The position numbers and the translations under genes were made by a program. From the NCBI RefSeq assembly GCF_034931405.1, contig NZ_JAYGHA010000002.1, positions 62,001 through 126,000 on the forward strand: a DNA stretch of 64,000 bases, written 5' to 3'. This DNA is from RDYJ01 sp034931405 (GTDB lineage Bacteria; Cyanobacteriota; Cyanobacteriia; Cyanobacteriales; Nostocaceae). Of the stretch, positions 49,947-58,429 are shown piece after piece (the first letter of the stretch is position 1; each line of letters begins with the position of its first letter). The notes beneath the pieces are model-generated. The model was not told where the DNA came from. It did not search any database and saw only the letters and a program-made list of their open reading frames with translations.

Positions 49947-52097
49947 TTACATACCATCACAAGAATGAACCAAATTTAATAATGGACCCATTTGTTCTTG
50001 TCCATTGACAGCTAAATCACTGTGACATAAATAAACTCTCTCAGAAACACGCGCTAGTAAATCTGCTATAATTCGGCGTAATCTTTGCGTTTCTGCTTCT
50101 TGTTCATCTGCTGCTGTCCAAGGTTCTCCTAATCTATCTTTTAAGAATAAAGTAGCACCATATAAAGTGGCTGCACCACCTTTAGCCCAGAGGGGTGAAC
50201 CTGCATCCAGCCAAAAATGCCAACGATGATATTTATGACTAGCACGATATTGAAAGACGGTCGCTAATGTCACGGCTTTTTTAGCATTCCCAATGGGACG
50301 GATAGGGTAGGGGTTAGCGGTAATTGTACCACGTTTCAAGAGTTGAATAAATTCGGCAATGGTGGTGGTCATTGTTTGCTGAGTGTGTAGCAAAAGTAAG
50401 ATAGAATCTGTTTGTCTTAACCTCGTATCTATTTCCCAATAATGTTGAGCAGTTTCTAGTAATTCTCGTAATGCTGCTAATGTTTGAAATGGGGGCTGAT
50501 TATCTTTATACAAAAAGTTTTGAATTGCTTTGTATAAAAGAAAAACTGGTGCAAGAAGAAGACTTTGTTGAAGTTCTAATTTTTCTTTTTCAATCCAATC
50601 TAATATTTCACTATAAGCTTTAGTGGCAGTATAACCAATTCTATCCCAGCGTTCAAAGGTTTTGATTGCTAATAAATGTGGATGTTCTGGATGAGGTACA
50701 AAACAATTATCTGCTATTAAAGCAGCACGGACTGGATCAATTTTTTCTCCATTATTGATGTTACCCTGACTTAAAACTACTAACATTTCTGCAACTTCAT
50801 CTCGGTCTACTAATCGCCCCAAACCAGGATAAACTAAAGTCAGTAAGGTTAGTAATGCTCTGACAGCAGGTGAACTAATTAAGGAAAGTTGTTCATTCAG
50901 AGATTCTACGGGGATATTTTGCTTAGTTAATATTTCTATAAAAGTATAACGGGCGATCGCATCTAAACCAGGAGCGATAATTGCGATTTCTTCTGGTTCT
51001 ATTTTTCCCGATTTAATCCCATCAATTATCACATCTGTTGTTTGACGCAAAAGTTGGGCGCGAGAACTAGTTTTGATACAATTTACCGACTTTGGTAAAC
51101 TCAATATTGTCATTGCTTCTGTAACTAATTCTATCATCGGTTTAGCTAGTTGATCAGCTAAATTATCTACTTTTAGACTTACTAATTTTTCTACCTGACA
51201 ACGTTTGGCTAATCTTTCTAAATATTGAGGATCTGCACCCAAACCCCAACGCACACAACCATCAGGATTATAACTAAATGCTGCCACTGTACCAGCATCT
51301 AACAGAAATTCAAACAAGTTATAAGCTATTGCTGGATAATCATCTACATCATCGGCTATTATCATCTGATAACGGTGCTTTAAGTTTTGCTGATAATTAC
51401 TATTAGTTAATAAATTTTTGTGGTAGAGTTCGGTAATCAAACCATAAGTTAATAAACCTCTTTCTAAACACCAATTTCGCCAATTTAGCAATAAAGAACT
51501 TAAAAATTCTGGTTCTAAATTACCAGTATTTTCTTGAAAACCTTTTTGTAAAATCTTAGTAATATCTTCACAAGATGTACCACTATAAGCTGCTAGTTGC
51601 CATAAGTCTAATATCCGCCTCACTAAGCGATATTCATTCACTCCTGCACGTCGCAAAGTTTCATCATCTAGTTGAAAATTCCAAAGTTTTGTGGCTAATT
51701 CTTGCTCAGTTTCTGGGCGCAATCTTACCGGAAATTGTGCTTTAATCTGTAAAGATTCAATTATTAACGGCCAAAACAAAATAACTTCATCTTGAATAAA
51801 CCCCAAGGTTGTTTTAGCCCGAATTGGGTATTTTCCTGAAGTCAAAGTCACAATTTTATCGGTTAATAATCGGCGATTATCATCATTAGATGCTAAAACT
51901 AAAACTCCAGGTTCTGTAGGCAGAAGATTTGCAGTTTTGATTGCGCTTGGCGTTTTTTTACTATTTTGATTTTTCGTATAAAATGACTCTATATGTTGGT
52001 TGCCAATGTTTTGGACACAATCACAAAATTGTTGGGCTAAACGAGTAGTTTTACCGCTGCGACTAGTACCAACAATCCAAACAGAATCTGAAATCAC
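49947..52097 (-). CDS. Superfamily I helicase-related ATPase (UvrD/AddB-like)
   Basis: 716 residues. Walker A is GTSRSGKTTR (10-19) at the very N-terminus; the Walker B is probably MIIADDVDDYPAIA. TLGFIQDEVILFWPLI and RPETEQELATKLWNF follow an N-terminal domain. Later segments IEPEEIAIIAPGLDAIARY, IPVESLNEQLSLISSPAVRA and ALLTLLTLVYP resemble the C-terminal helicase half of AddB/RecB-type proteins (a motif IV-to-V region). No nuclease or Fe-S cysteine motif is seen. Cyanobacterial databases often list such proteins as recombinase/helicase family. It probably acts in DNA recombination or repair. The next gene, pcxA, is divergent and unrelated. Confidence 0.75.
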   Translation of the reverse strand: MISDSVWIVGTSRSGKTTRLAQQFCDCVQNIGNQHIESFYTKNQNSKKTPSAIKTANLLPTEPGVLVLASNDDNRRLLTDKIVTLTSGKYPIRAKTTLGFIQDEVILFWPLIIESLQIKAQFPVRLRPETEQELATKLWNFQLDDETLRRAGVNEYRLVRRILDLWQLAAYSGTSCEDITKILQKGFQENTGNLEPEFLSSLLLNWRNWCLERGLLTYGLITELYHKNLLTNSNYQQNLKHRYQMIIADDVDDYPAIAYNLFEFLLDAGTVAAFSYNPDGCVRWGLGADPQYLERLAKRCQVEKLVSLKVDNLADQLAKPMIELVTEAMTILSLPKSVNCIKTSSRAQLLRQTTDVIIDGIKSGKIEPEEIAIIAPGLDAIARYTFIEILTKQNIPVESLNEQLSLISSPAVRALLTLLTLVYPGLGRLVDRDEVAEMLVVLSQGNINNGEKIDPVRAALIADNCFVPHPEHPHLLAIKTFERWDRIGYTATKAYSEILDWIEKEKLELQQSLLLAPVFLLYKAIQNFLYKDNQPPFQTLAALRELLETAQHYWEIDTRLRQTDSILLLLHTQQTMTTTIAEFIQLLKRGTITANPYPIRPIGNAKKAVTLATVFQYRASHKYHRWHFWLDAGSPLWAKGGAATLYGATLFLKDRLGEPWTAADEQEAETQRLRRIIADLLARVSERVYLCHSDLAVNGQEQMGPLLNLVHSCDGM

Positions 52098-52184
52098 AAA
52101 TATACTCCTTATAGATTTGTTAGTATAACTTCTGCGTTAACTTAAGTTTAAGAAACACCAAATCATGTTAGATGATCATTGAGG

Positions 52185-53501
52185 ATGAGAAATTCTGTGT
52201 TTAGTCAAAAAATATACCCTTTTTTGCTGGCTGCTTACAGATGGTACTTACTAACACCAGAACGTTCGTTGGAAGAAGCTTACCAAACGGCATTAAAGAT
52301 TAAGGAAATTGAAGACAAGCATTTTAATGGTAATAAAATCAGCCCTGATGCTGCTATGTACAGTAGTAGTGTCATGGATTATTTTCAGGCAGATTTAAAG
52401 AAATTATTAAAAAATGTACGGATGAGGTTGACAGAATTTAAAGCCAGCCGTTGGTTCTCAAATGAATCTAAGCAACAAGCAGCAGCTAAAGCAGGGATAG
52501 AATATCCCAGTCCTAGTTTAGTTTTAAAAAAGCTAGAATTTATTGATCAAGTCATTGGCAAATATACAGATAATGAGCTAGAAACAAGTTCGATAAATAA
52601 TGTAGTTTCTCCATCTATAATTGTAGCAGATAATCAAGTTGTTAGCCAACCAATCACACCAAAATCAGCAGTTAAAAATAACGAAATTAAACCCAAAAGA
52701 AAGGCTGATTCTACGAGTGTTTTACCTCGTTCAATTTTAACAACGATTACTCGTCTCCAAGCGGAATTAGATCCCAATTCTGAAAAAGACGTAGTGCAGA
52801 ATTTTCGGCAAACGCAAAAGACAACAATTATCTCTGTGCGGTTTATTTTATTATTAATAATTGTCCCACTTCTGACTCATCAACTAGCTAAGGCTTTAGT
52901 AGTCGGACCATTAATTGAGCATTTTAGAAGTTCAGAACCAGAGCAGATTTTTATCAATGAAGAAATGGAGGAAGAAGGACTTTTAGAACTGCAAAGGTTT
53001 GAAGAAAGAATCAAGTTTGAAAATCTGATTAGTAATGCACCTCCTTTATCACCTGAAGTTTTAGAAAGCAAGATGCAAGAAAAAGCCCAGGAGGTAGCAG
53101 AGGAGTTTCAACGTGCTGGTGCTAATGCCATTAAAAATGTGTTTGCAGATATTTTTTCTGTAGTTGCTTTTATCTGGTTGTTAATTATCAGCAAGTCTTC
53201 TATCTCAGTTCTGAAAGATTTCTTTGATCATGTAGTATATGGCTTGAGTGATAGCGCCAAAGCATTTATTATCATATTATTCACTGATGTATTTGTTGGC
53301 TTCCACTCTCCTCACGGTTGGGAAGTAATTTTAGAAGGTATTTCACGTCATTGGGGTTTACCAGCAAATCGAGATTTTATCTTTTTGTTCATTGCTACAT
53401 TTCCCGTAATTTTAGACACAATTTTCAAATATTGGATTTTCCGTTATTTGAATCGCATCTCTCCTTCCGCTGTTGCTACCTACCATAATATGAATGAATA
53501 A
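52185..53501 (+). CDS. pcxA: Proton extrusion protein PcxA (CemA homologue)
   Basis: 438 residues from the ATG at 52185 (an upstream TTG at 52179 is in frame). The N-terminal soluble part begins YPFLLAAYRWYLLTPERSLE. A membrane helix follows at about residues 215-235 (VRFILLLIIVPLLTHQLAK). After an acidic coiled region come three C-terminal helices (SVVAFIWLLIISKSSISVLK, AFIIILFTDVFVGFHSPHGW and FLFIATFPVILDTIFKYW). PcxA and plastid CemA affect light-induced H+ extrusion and CO2 uptake in the cytoplasmic membrane or chloroplast envelope. Function by homology. Confidence 0.93.
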   Translation: MRNSVFSQKIYPFLLAAYRWYLLTPERSLEEAYQTALKIKEIEDKHFNGNKISPDAAMYSSSVMDYFQADLKKLLKNVRMRLTEFKASRWFSNESKQQAAAKAGIEYPSPSLVLKKLEFIDQVIGKYTDNELETSSINNVVSPSIIVADNQVVSQPITPKSAVKNNEIKPKRKADSTSVLPRSILTTITRLQAELDPNSEKDVVQNFRQTQKTTIISVRFILLLIIVPLLTHQLAKALVVGPLIEHFRSSEPEQIFINEEMEEEGLLELQRFEERIKFENLISNAPPLSPEVLESKMQEKAQEVAEEFQRAGANAIKNVFADIFSVVAFIWLLIISKSSISVLKDFFDHVVYGLSDSAKAFIIILFTDVFVGFHSPHGWEVILEGISRHWGLPANRDFIFLFIATFPVILDTIFKYWIFRYLNRISPSAVATYHNMNE

Positions 53502-53619
53502 ATCCGTAATTTGTAAATTCCTACTTTCTGCCTTCTGTCTATTTTTTGCAAGTTTCTGGAGTCTAAATTTTATGAGTAGTAAATAAAAGCATAATCAATG
53601 GTAGTATGACTAAAGTTCA

Positions 53620-54846
53620 ATGCAGCTATCAAGTCAAAACTTACTTATTAGCTATTTATTATTCATGAATCGTAATTTTTGGATTACTGCTTTAATTGCC
53701 TTTGTTAACTCTCTGAGTTTTACAATTTTAATTCCCATTATCTATCTTTACGGTAAACAATTTGGTCTGAGCGATTTTCAAACTAGTTTATTATTCTCTA
53801 TTTATTCTATAGCTCAGTTTTTTGCTACTCCTGTTATTGGTAAACTGTCTGATAGATTTGGGCGTAAGCCTTTACTAATTATTAGTTTAGCTGGTACTGT
53901 GATTGCTAATTTGATAGCAGGAAATGCCACAGTAGCTTGGTTGCTATTTTTTGCCCGATTCTTAGATGGTATCACTGGTGGTAATGCTTCCGTGGCTCAA
54001 GCAGTTATTTCTGATATTACCATTCCCCAAAAACGCGCCGAGGCATTTGGCATTTATGGAGCAGCAATGGGATTAGGCTTTGTTTTAGGACCTGCTACTA
54101 GTTTGTTAGCACAGCAGATTTCTTTAGGAACTGCTTTTTTAGCTTCTGGTGCAGTTGCATTTGTGGCGTTGTTAATGACAATTTTCTTTTTACCAGAAAC
54201 TCTGCAAAAGCAAGCACAAAAACCCAAAAATATTTTTGATTTAGGTTTAGGCAATTTAATTAAGGGTTTAGCAATGCCAGGAGTAGGAATTTTGTTATTA
54301 ATTAATTTCATGACTGGAACAACTTTTACAATGTTTACCTACGCTTTTCAACCTTACTTTATCAAGGTTTTGGGTCAAAATAGTCAATCTTTAACACTTT
54401 TATTTTTAACTTTTGGCACGCTGGCAGTAATTATGCAAACTTGGGGTATTTCTGTCCTCAAAGGTAAGTTTGATATAGTTAAGATATTATTTTTAGGTTT
54501 ATTTTTTCGGAGTTTGTCATTTTTATTAATGCCTATTTGGGCTAATATTAATTATTTTGTCGCAGTTAGTATATTATTCTCACTGTTTAATTCGCTCGTG
54601 CAACCAATGATTAGCACCTTAATTTCTCTCAATGCCAAAGTGGAAGATCAGGGAACTGCTTTAGGATTAAATGCTTCTTATTTAAGTATTTCTAATGGTA
54701 TTGGTCCTGTAATTGCGGGAATGATTGTACATCAATCTCAGCCAATAACTTATGGTTATCCTTTGTATTTAGCAGGAGTGTTAACATTTTTAGTGTTAGG
54801 TTTTGCCGTATATAATCGTCAAAGATATACACCACATAATTCCTAA
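53620..54846 (+). CDS. MFS transporter, TetA-like (DHA1 type)
   Basis: 408 residues, 12 membrane helices. The antiporter signature GKLSDRFGRKPLLIISLAGT occurs in the loop between helices 2 and 3, and GPATSLLAQQISLGTAFLAS follows helix 5. The first ~23 residues are poorly conserved; MNRNFWITALIAFVNSLSFT (ATG at 53689 region) could be the true start. The fold is that of proton-driven drug exporters such as TetA; a role in multidrug or metabolite export is likely but unproven. It ends at a hairpin shared with the convergent DUF2382 gene. Confidence 0.88.
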   Translation: MQLSSQNLLISYLLFMNRNFWITALIAFVNSLSFTILIPIIYLYGKQFGLSDFQTSLLFSIYSIAQFFATPVIGKLSDRFGRKPLLIISLAGTVIANLIAGNATVAWLLFFARFLDGITGGNASVAQAVISDITIPQKRAEAFGIYGAAMGLGFVLGPATSLLAQQISLGTAFLASGAVAFVALLMTIFFLPETLQKQAQKPKNIFDLGLGNLIKGLAMPGVGILLLINFMTGTTFTMFTYAFQPYFIKVLGQNSQSLTLLFLTFGTLAVIMQTWGISVLKGKFDIVKILFLGLFFRSLSFLLMPIWANINYFVAVSILFSLFNSLVQPMISTLISLNAKVEDQGTALGLNASYLSISNGIGPVIAGMIVHQSQPITYGYPLYLAGVLTFLVLGFAVYNRQRYTPHNS

Positions 54847-54862
54847 TTTGCAGTTAATTTAA

Positions 54863-54883
54863 AAGGTGGACAATGCCCACCTT
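54863..54883. terminator. Hairpin between convergent MFS and DUF2382 genes
   Basis: AAGGTGG (54863-54869) pairs with CCACCTT (54877-54883). It sits in the 40-base gap between the two stop codons. T-tracts are weak, but the position suits a shared bidirectional terminator. Confidence 0.5.
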
Positions 54884-54887
54884 GTAA

Positions 54888-55349
54888 TTAAGAAGTAAGA
54901 GAACAGCGGTTAACCCATTCTTGATATTTTTGCTGTTGGGACTGATTTTCTACGATGATCTCAATTTTGACTTGTTGACTACCATGATTTTTTTCTAAGG
55001 CGATCGCATTTAAAAGTAAACTAGCAATTTTTGGAGAACTAAACTTTCCACTGACAATTAACTCATTGTCCAAAGTGTTAACTTCTTCTATTAGTTTTTC
55101 TTTAATTAACTCAATCCCAGAAATTTCTCCCTGGCCTAAATCAATTTCTACTAGTTGTTGGTGTTCTGGACTAATTTGTTCAACAATCAATTTTTCCCGT
55201 CGCACAGGAACTTGGATCATTTGAATTTCAATTTCTTTGCGAACAATTACCTCTCCTACCTTATGTTTGCTATGATGCACAAACAATCTTTCTTCTAAGA
55301 GAGGAATAATTTTTTCTTCCTTTGTGTATTTATCGTCTTTGTGGTTCAT
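54888..55349 (-). CDS. DUF2382 domain protein (YsnF-like), degenerate second half
   Basis: 153 residues. The first half is a DUF2382 domain: EEKIIPLLEERLFVHHSKHK, VGEVIVRKEIEIQMIQVPVR and REKLIVEQISPEH. The second half (about 85-150) is Ile/Glu-rich and does not match the standard domain. DUF2382 proteins respond to stress in other bacteria and often accompany PRC-barrel domains; the biochemical role is unknown. It is the smallest of three DUF2382 genes on this strand, the two upstream ones having PRC-barrel heads that this one lacks. ATG at 55349. Confidence 0.85.
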   Translation of the reverse strand: MNHKDDKYTKEEKIIPLLEERLFVHHSKHKVGEVIVRKEIEIQMIQVPVRREKLIVEQISPEHQQLVEIDLGQGEISGIELIKEKLIEEVNTLDNELIVSGKFSSPKIASLLLNAIALEKNHGSQQVKIEIIVENQSQQQKYQEWVNRCSLTS

Positions 55350-55417
55350 TAAATAAATACTATTTCAGTAGTAATAGAATATTAGCCCGCCAGTGCGGGC
55401 TTAGTTATCATCAGTAA

Positions 55418-56326
55418 TTATCGTTCTTCAATCGGTAGATTAGGAGACTTGATATCTAACTCTTCCCGACGTACGGTGTCTTGAGTTTCAACTGTATCTT
55501 GCTCTACGACTTTTGTGACTTTCACTTCTTCACGAACAAAGGCTTCTTTGCGAACTTCTGGGGTTTCTTCATAGATTTCCATGCGAGTAACTTCACCTTC
55601 ATGGAAGTCCGCTTCACTGCTAGAAACTGCTCTACCAGCATCTTTAGGAGTGACACGTTCAATAACAACGTGTTCTTTTTCTACTGGTACTGATACTCGT
55701 GCAGTTTCAGTTTCCACGTGTTTCCCAACAGATACTTCACCCATTTTGCGGCGATGTTTATTAGCAATCAACCGTTCTTGATACAGTCTTAGAGTTTGAT
55801 GATCTCCTTCATTTAATCCAAATAACTCCGGTTCTTGTTCGTAGCGGTAGGTATCAGGGGTATAAGTTGGTCTAGTTCTATCTGTAGAGGTTGTGGCGAC
55901 TGCTGTGGAATCTACGGGTGTCGGTGATTCTACCTGACCTGATGCTTCCACAGGTGTAGTACGGTGTTCGGGTTGACGATATACTCCGCGTACCCGTTCT
56001 TCATAATCGTAATCTGTTGTTAGACGTTCGTTAAATTCAGGTAACTCTTCCGCTTGTTCTCTTGTTAAACCAATAGCATAAACGCGATCATTATTATAGT
56101 CGATACGAGTGCGACCAATAGGGAGTAAAACTTTTTTACCAAAAATCCAGAAGCCTAACTCAACTACTAAATAGCGAAAATGTCCTTCTTCATCAACTAA
56201 AACATCATTGACACTACCAATTTTTTCATCAGTTCTTTCTGTATATACTCCTAAACCTTTAATATCATTACCTTCAAAACTATTGCGATACTGAGGATCA
56301 AAATCTTCCAATTTGTACAAAACCAT
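55418..56326 (-). CDS. PRC-barrel plus DUF2382 stress protein (copy 1)
   Basis: 302 residues from the ATG at 56326, preceded by a GAGGAAAAAG ribosome site; a longer frame to 56371 is not favoured. The N-terminal PRC-barrel (about 1-100) begins MVLYKLEDFDPQYRNSFEG and has VNDVLVDEEGHFRYLVVELG and GKKVLLPIGRTRI. A Thr/Pro linker follows. The DUF2382 domain (about 170-300) contains LRLYQERLIANKHRRKMGEV, RVSVPVEKEHVVIERVTP and FVREEVKVTKVVEQDTVETQ. It probably acts in envelope or stress adaptation. It is paralogous to the gene at 56706. Confidence 0.93.
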   Translation of the reverse strand: MVLYKLEDFDPQYRNSFEGNDIKGLGVYTERTDEKIGSVNDVLVDEEGHFRYLVVELGFWIFGKKVLLPIGRTRIDYNNDRVYAIGLTREQAEELPEFNERLTTDYDYEERVRGVYRQPEHRTTPVEASGQVESPTPVDSTAVATTSTDRTRPTYTPDTYRYEQEPELFGLNEGDHQTLRLYQERLIANKHRRKMGEVSVGKHVETETARVSVPVEKEHVVIERVTPKDAGRAVSSSEADFHEGEVTRMEIYEETPEVRKEAFVREEVKVTKVVEQDTVETQDTVRREELDIKSPNLPIEER

Positions 56327-56705
56327 TATCTTTTTCCTCAACATATTATAGTATTTCTTACTTTCAAGCATAATTTTTTATGCTGCTATTTTCCTCTTTC
56401 TTCCGTATGAATTACCGGATAGTTTTATTATCAAAAGTCAGAGATGTAACTAAACCTCGTCCAAGTTGAGAACTGAAGTTTTTCAAAAGGGAACAGGGAA
56501 CAGGGAACAGGGAAGAGTATAGGATTTAGGAACAAAACCCGATTAAGAAAAAACTATGGGTTTCAAAGTAGACGTGGTTTAAACAAAATATTGTCATTGT
56601 CATCACAAATTATGCGGAGAGTTTGTAGTTAACATTCATAGCTAACCACAAACTTATGCTAAGTTATGCTTAAATTTAGGAAAATTAGGATTATTGATCC
56701 ATAAT
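56327..56705. other. Intergenic region between PRC/DUF2382 paralogues
   Basis: About 380 bases. It includes a GGGAACAGGGAACAG repeat (56489-56514) and a GATTTAGGAACAAAACCCGAT/ACTATGGGTTT stretch. No gene is supported. The leader of the downstream PRC/DUF2382 gene occupies the left end. Confidence 0.65.
56489..56514. repeat. STRR, GGGAACA heptamers
   Basis: Three to four copies of GGGAACA (AAGGGAACAGGGAACAGGGA). Same heptamer family as the block at 12570. Confidence 0.9.
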
Positions 56706-57554
56706 TCAAGCAGGTTCATTAATTTCTACGCTATTTTCTTTGACATTTAAATCACCGGAAGTATCAATATCTAATTCTTCTCGGCGAATCGTATCTTGCG
56801 CTTCCACAATATCTCGCTCTACCACTTTTCTAACTCTTACTTCTTCACGAACAAAGGCTTCTTTATGAATTTCTGGAGTTTCTTGATAAACATCTATGTG
56901 TGCTACTTCCCCTTCTTGAAATTTAACTTCATCGGCATCTACCATTGAACCTCTATCTGAAGGTTGAACTCTATCAATGACAACACGTTCTTTTTGAATA
57001 GGTACTGTAACCCTGGCAATTTCAGTTTCAATATGTTTACCAACTGCTACTTCTCCCGTTTTTACACGATGTTTATTAGCAATTAAACGTTCTTCATAAA
57101 GTCTGAGAGTTTGATGATATTGCTCATTTAAACCATATAAATTTGGTTCTTGTTCGTAGGTGTAAGTTTCGCTATCAGAAGTTACAGTATCAGTACCAAG
57201 GGTAGAACGATAAACTTTTCTGACATTTTCTTCAAACTCATGATCAAGAATGATATTTTCTTGGTATTCAGGTAAATGTTCTACTTGTTGTTTACTAAGT
57301 CCGTCTACATAGGCACATCCAGCAGGATAATTGATGCGAGCTAGTCCAATAGGTAGTAATATTTTCTTACCCACCGAATCTAAACTTGTATCAATAACTA
57401 AATATCTAAACCTGCCATTTTTATCAACTAAAGCATCAGCAACTGCACCAACTTCTGTTCCTCCTTCGGTATAGAGATGCAAACTTTTAATATCATCTCC
57501 CCCAAAGGTTTCCCGGTAGTTTGGATCAAATTCTTCCAATTTATAAAGAGGCAT
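56706..57554 (-). CDS. PRC-barrel plus DUF2382 stress protein (copy 2)
   Basis: 282 residues. The PRC-barrel (about 1-98) begins MPLYKLEEFDPNYRETFGG, with GAVADALVDKNGRFRYLVID and GKKILLPIGLARI. A short linker leads to a DUF2382 domain (about 148-270) with LRLYEERLIANKHRVKTGEV, RVTVPIQKERVVIDRVQP and FVREEVRVRKVVERDIVEAQ. It is close to copy 1 through the DUF2382 domain. The C-terminal tail (KENSVEINEPA) differs. It is the first of the three DUF2382 genes in transcription order. Confidence 0.93.
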   Translation of the reverse strand: MPLYKLEEFDPNYRETFGGDDIKSLHLYTEGGTEVGAVADALVDKNGRFRYLVIDTSLDSVGKKILLPIGLARINYPAGCAYVDGLSKQQVEHLPEYQENIILDHEFEENVRKVYRSTLGTDTVTSDSETYTYEQEPNLYGLNEQYHQTLRLYEERLIANKHRVKTGEVAVGKHIETEIARVTVPIQKERVVIDRVQPSDRGSMVDADEVKFQEGEVAHIDVYQETPEIHKEAFVREEVRVRKVVERDIVEAQDTIRREELDIDTSGDLNVKENSVEINEPA

Positions 57555-57763
57555 ATCCTATTTCCAATTTATTGAATATCTATTCACAATGTTAGAAATA
57601 AGTTAGCTACTTTTCCTCCTGCTGATGACTGAATTACAGTAAGCTATGCAATAGCTTCTATCTCATACTTTGAGTGAAATCTAAGGCAATATTTAGTAGT
57701 GATGTTGCTGATGGAAATATATCTAATGATAGATACCATCAAAAACTAATTGATAAGAAGATA

Positions 57764-57889
57764 TAGGACTACTATTTGATTTTTGAACAAAACTCAGTAC
57801 ACCTAAATTCTATAAAACCCTTTTGCCTCTTGCATGAGTGCCTTTTGCCTGCCTACACAAGTAAATTCAGAAACCAAACCGGATTCCTA
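57764..57889. repeat. TA-flanked small element, intergenic copy
   Basis: Begins TAGGACTACTATTTGATTTT at 57764 and ends GGATTCCTA at 57889. It is bordered by TA at 57762-57763 and 57890-57891. The beginning matches the element inside the transketolase gene (TAGGACTCATATTTGAATTT). Its interior carries TTTTGCCTCTTGCATGAGTG, which is repeat-derived. Non-coding. Confidence 0.78.
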
Positions 57890-58048
57890 TATTTCTCTTT
57901 CCCATGCTCTGTATGGTAATGAATTCTCAAGGCTCTGCCTTGATAAATATCACTAAAATGTTACAAACGAGTCAGAGACTCTTGATAGCATTCCCAGTCT
58001 CAGACTGGGAACGAGGAACTTGTTCCTGCATTCTAAATCATCAATTTT

Positions 58049-58143
58049 AGGACTTACGCAAGATTGAACTCAAAACCTGATTCTTGTGTAGTAGGGGTAA
58101 TTCATGAATTACCCCTACTTCCGTTCTGTTTTGCGTAAGTCCT
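58049..58143. repeat. AGGACTTACGCA inverted-repeat element with internal palindrome
   Basis: Ends AGGACTTACGCA (58049-58060) and TGCGTAAGTCCT (58132-58143). Inside is a perfect 28-bp palindrome at 58091-58118 (GTAGGGGTAATTCA and its complement). MITE-like. Confidence 0.93.
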
Positions 58144-58321
58144 GAATTTTTAAGATACTCCAACAAGTTGCCTAACTTGCGATTTTACAGCTTCTATAAT
58201 GGCATCAGCATCAATTTTAGCAGCATGAAGTAGTTCTTCAGGAGTGCCAGAAGTGGGCATATTTCTCACTGCAAGTTTAATAATTTGTAGTTGCGGTAAT
58301 TTGTATGCAGCGGTAGTAATA

Positions 58322-58429
58322 TAGGACTCATATTTGAATTTTGAAAAAATCNNNNNNNNNNNNNNNNNNNNNNNNNNNNNNNNNNNNNNNNNNNNNNNNN
58401 NNNNNNNNNNNNNNNNNNNNNNATCCCTA
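58322..58429. mobile_element. TA-flanked small element inserted in transketolase (contains Ns)
   Basis: The insert begins TAGGACTCATATTTGAATTT (58322) and ends ATCCCTA (58429). TA lies on both sides (58320-58321 and 58430-58431), consistent with an IS630/Tc1-mariner-type TA duplication. Removing the insert plus one TA joins ...GCGGGGAA and TATTACTACC... on the minus strand and restores the conserved AGNITTAAYKLPQ protein sequence. The centre is undetermined. Confidence 0.82.
58352..58422. other. Assembly gap inside the transketolase insertion
   Basis: 71 undetermined bases in the middle of the TA-flanked element. The related copy at 57764 is 126 bp in total, which gives an idea of the missing sequence. 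Confidence 0.95.

Larger units (their letters stand above)
57555..58149. other. Repeat-rich intergenic region
   Basis: About 595 bases with three repeats: the TA-flanked element at 57764-57889; an AGTCTCAGACTGGGAACGAG/GAACTTGTTCC segment near 57995-58024; and the AGGACTTACGCA palindromic element at 58049-58143, which ends only 6 bases before the transketolase stop codon. No gene is supported. Confidence 0.75.
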
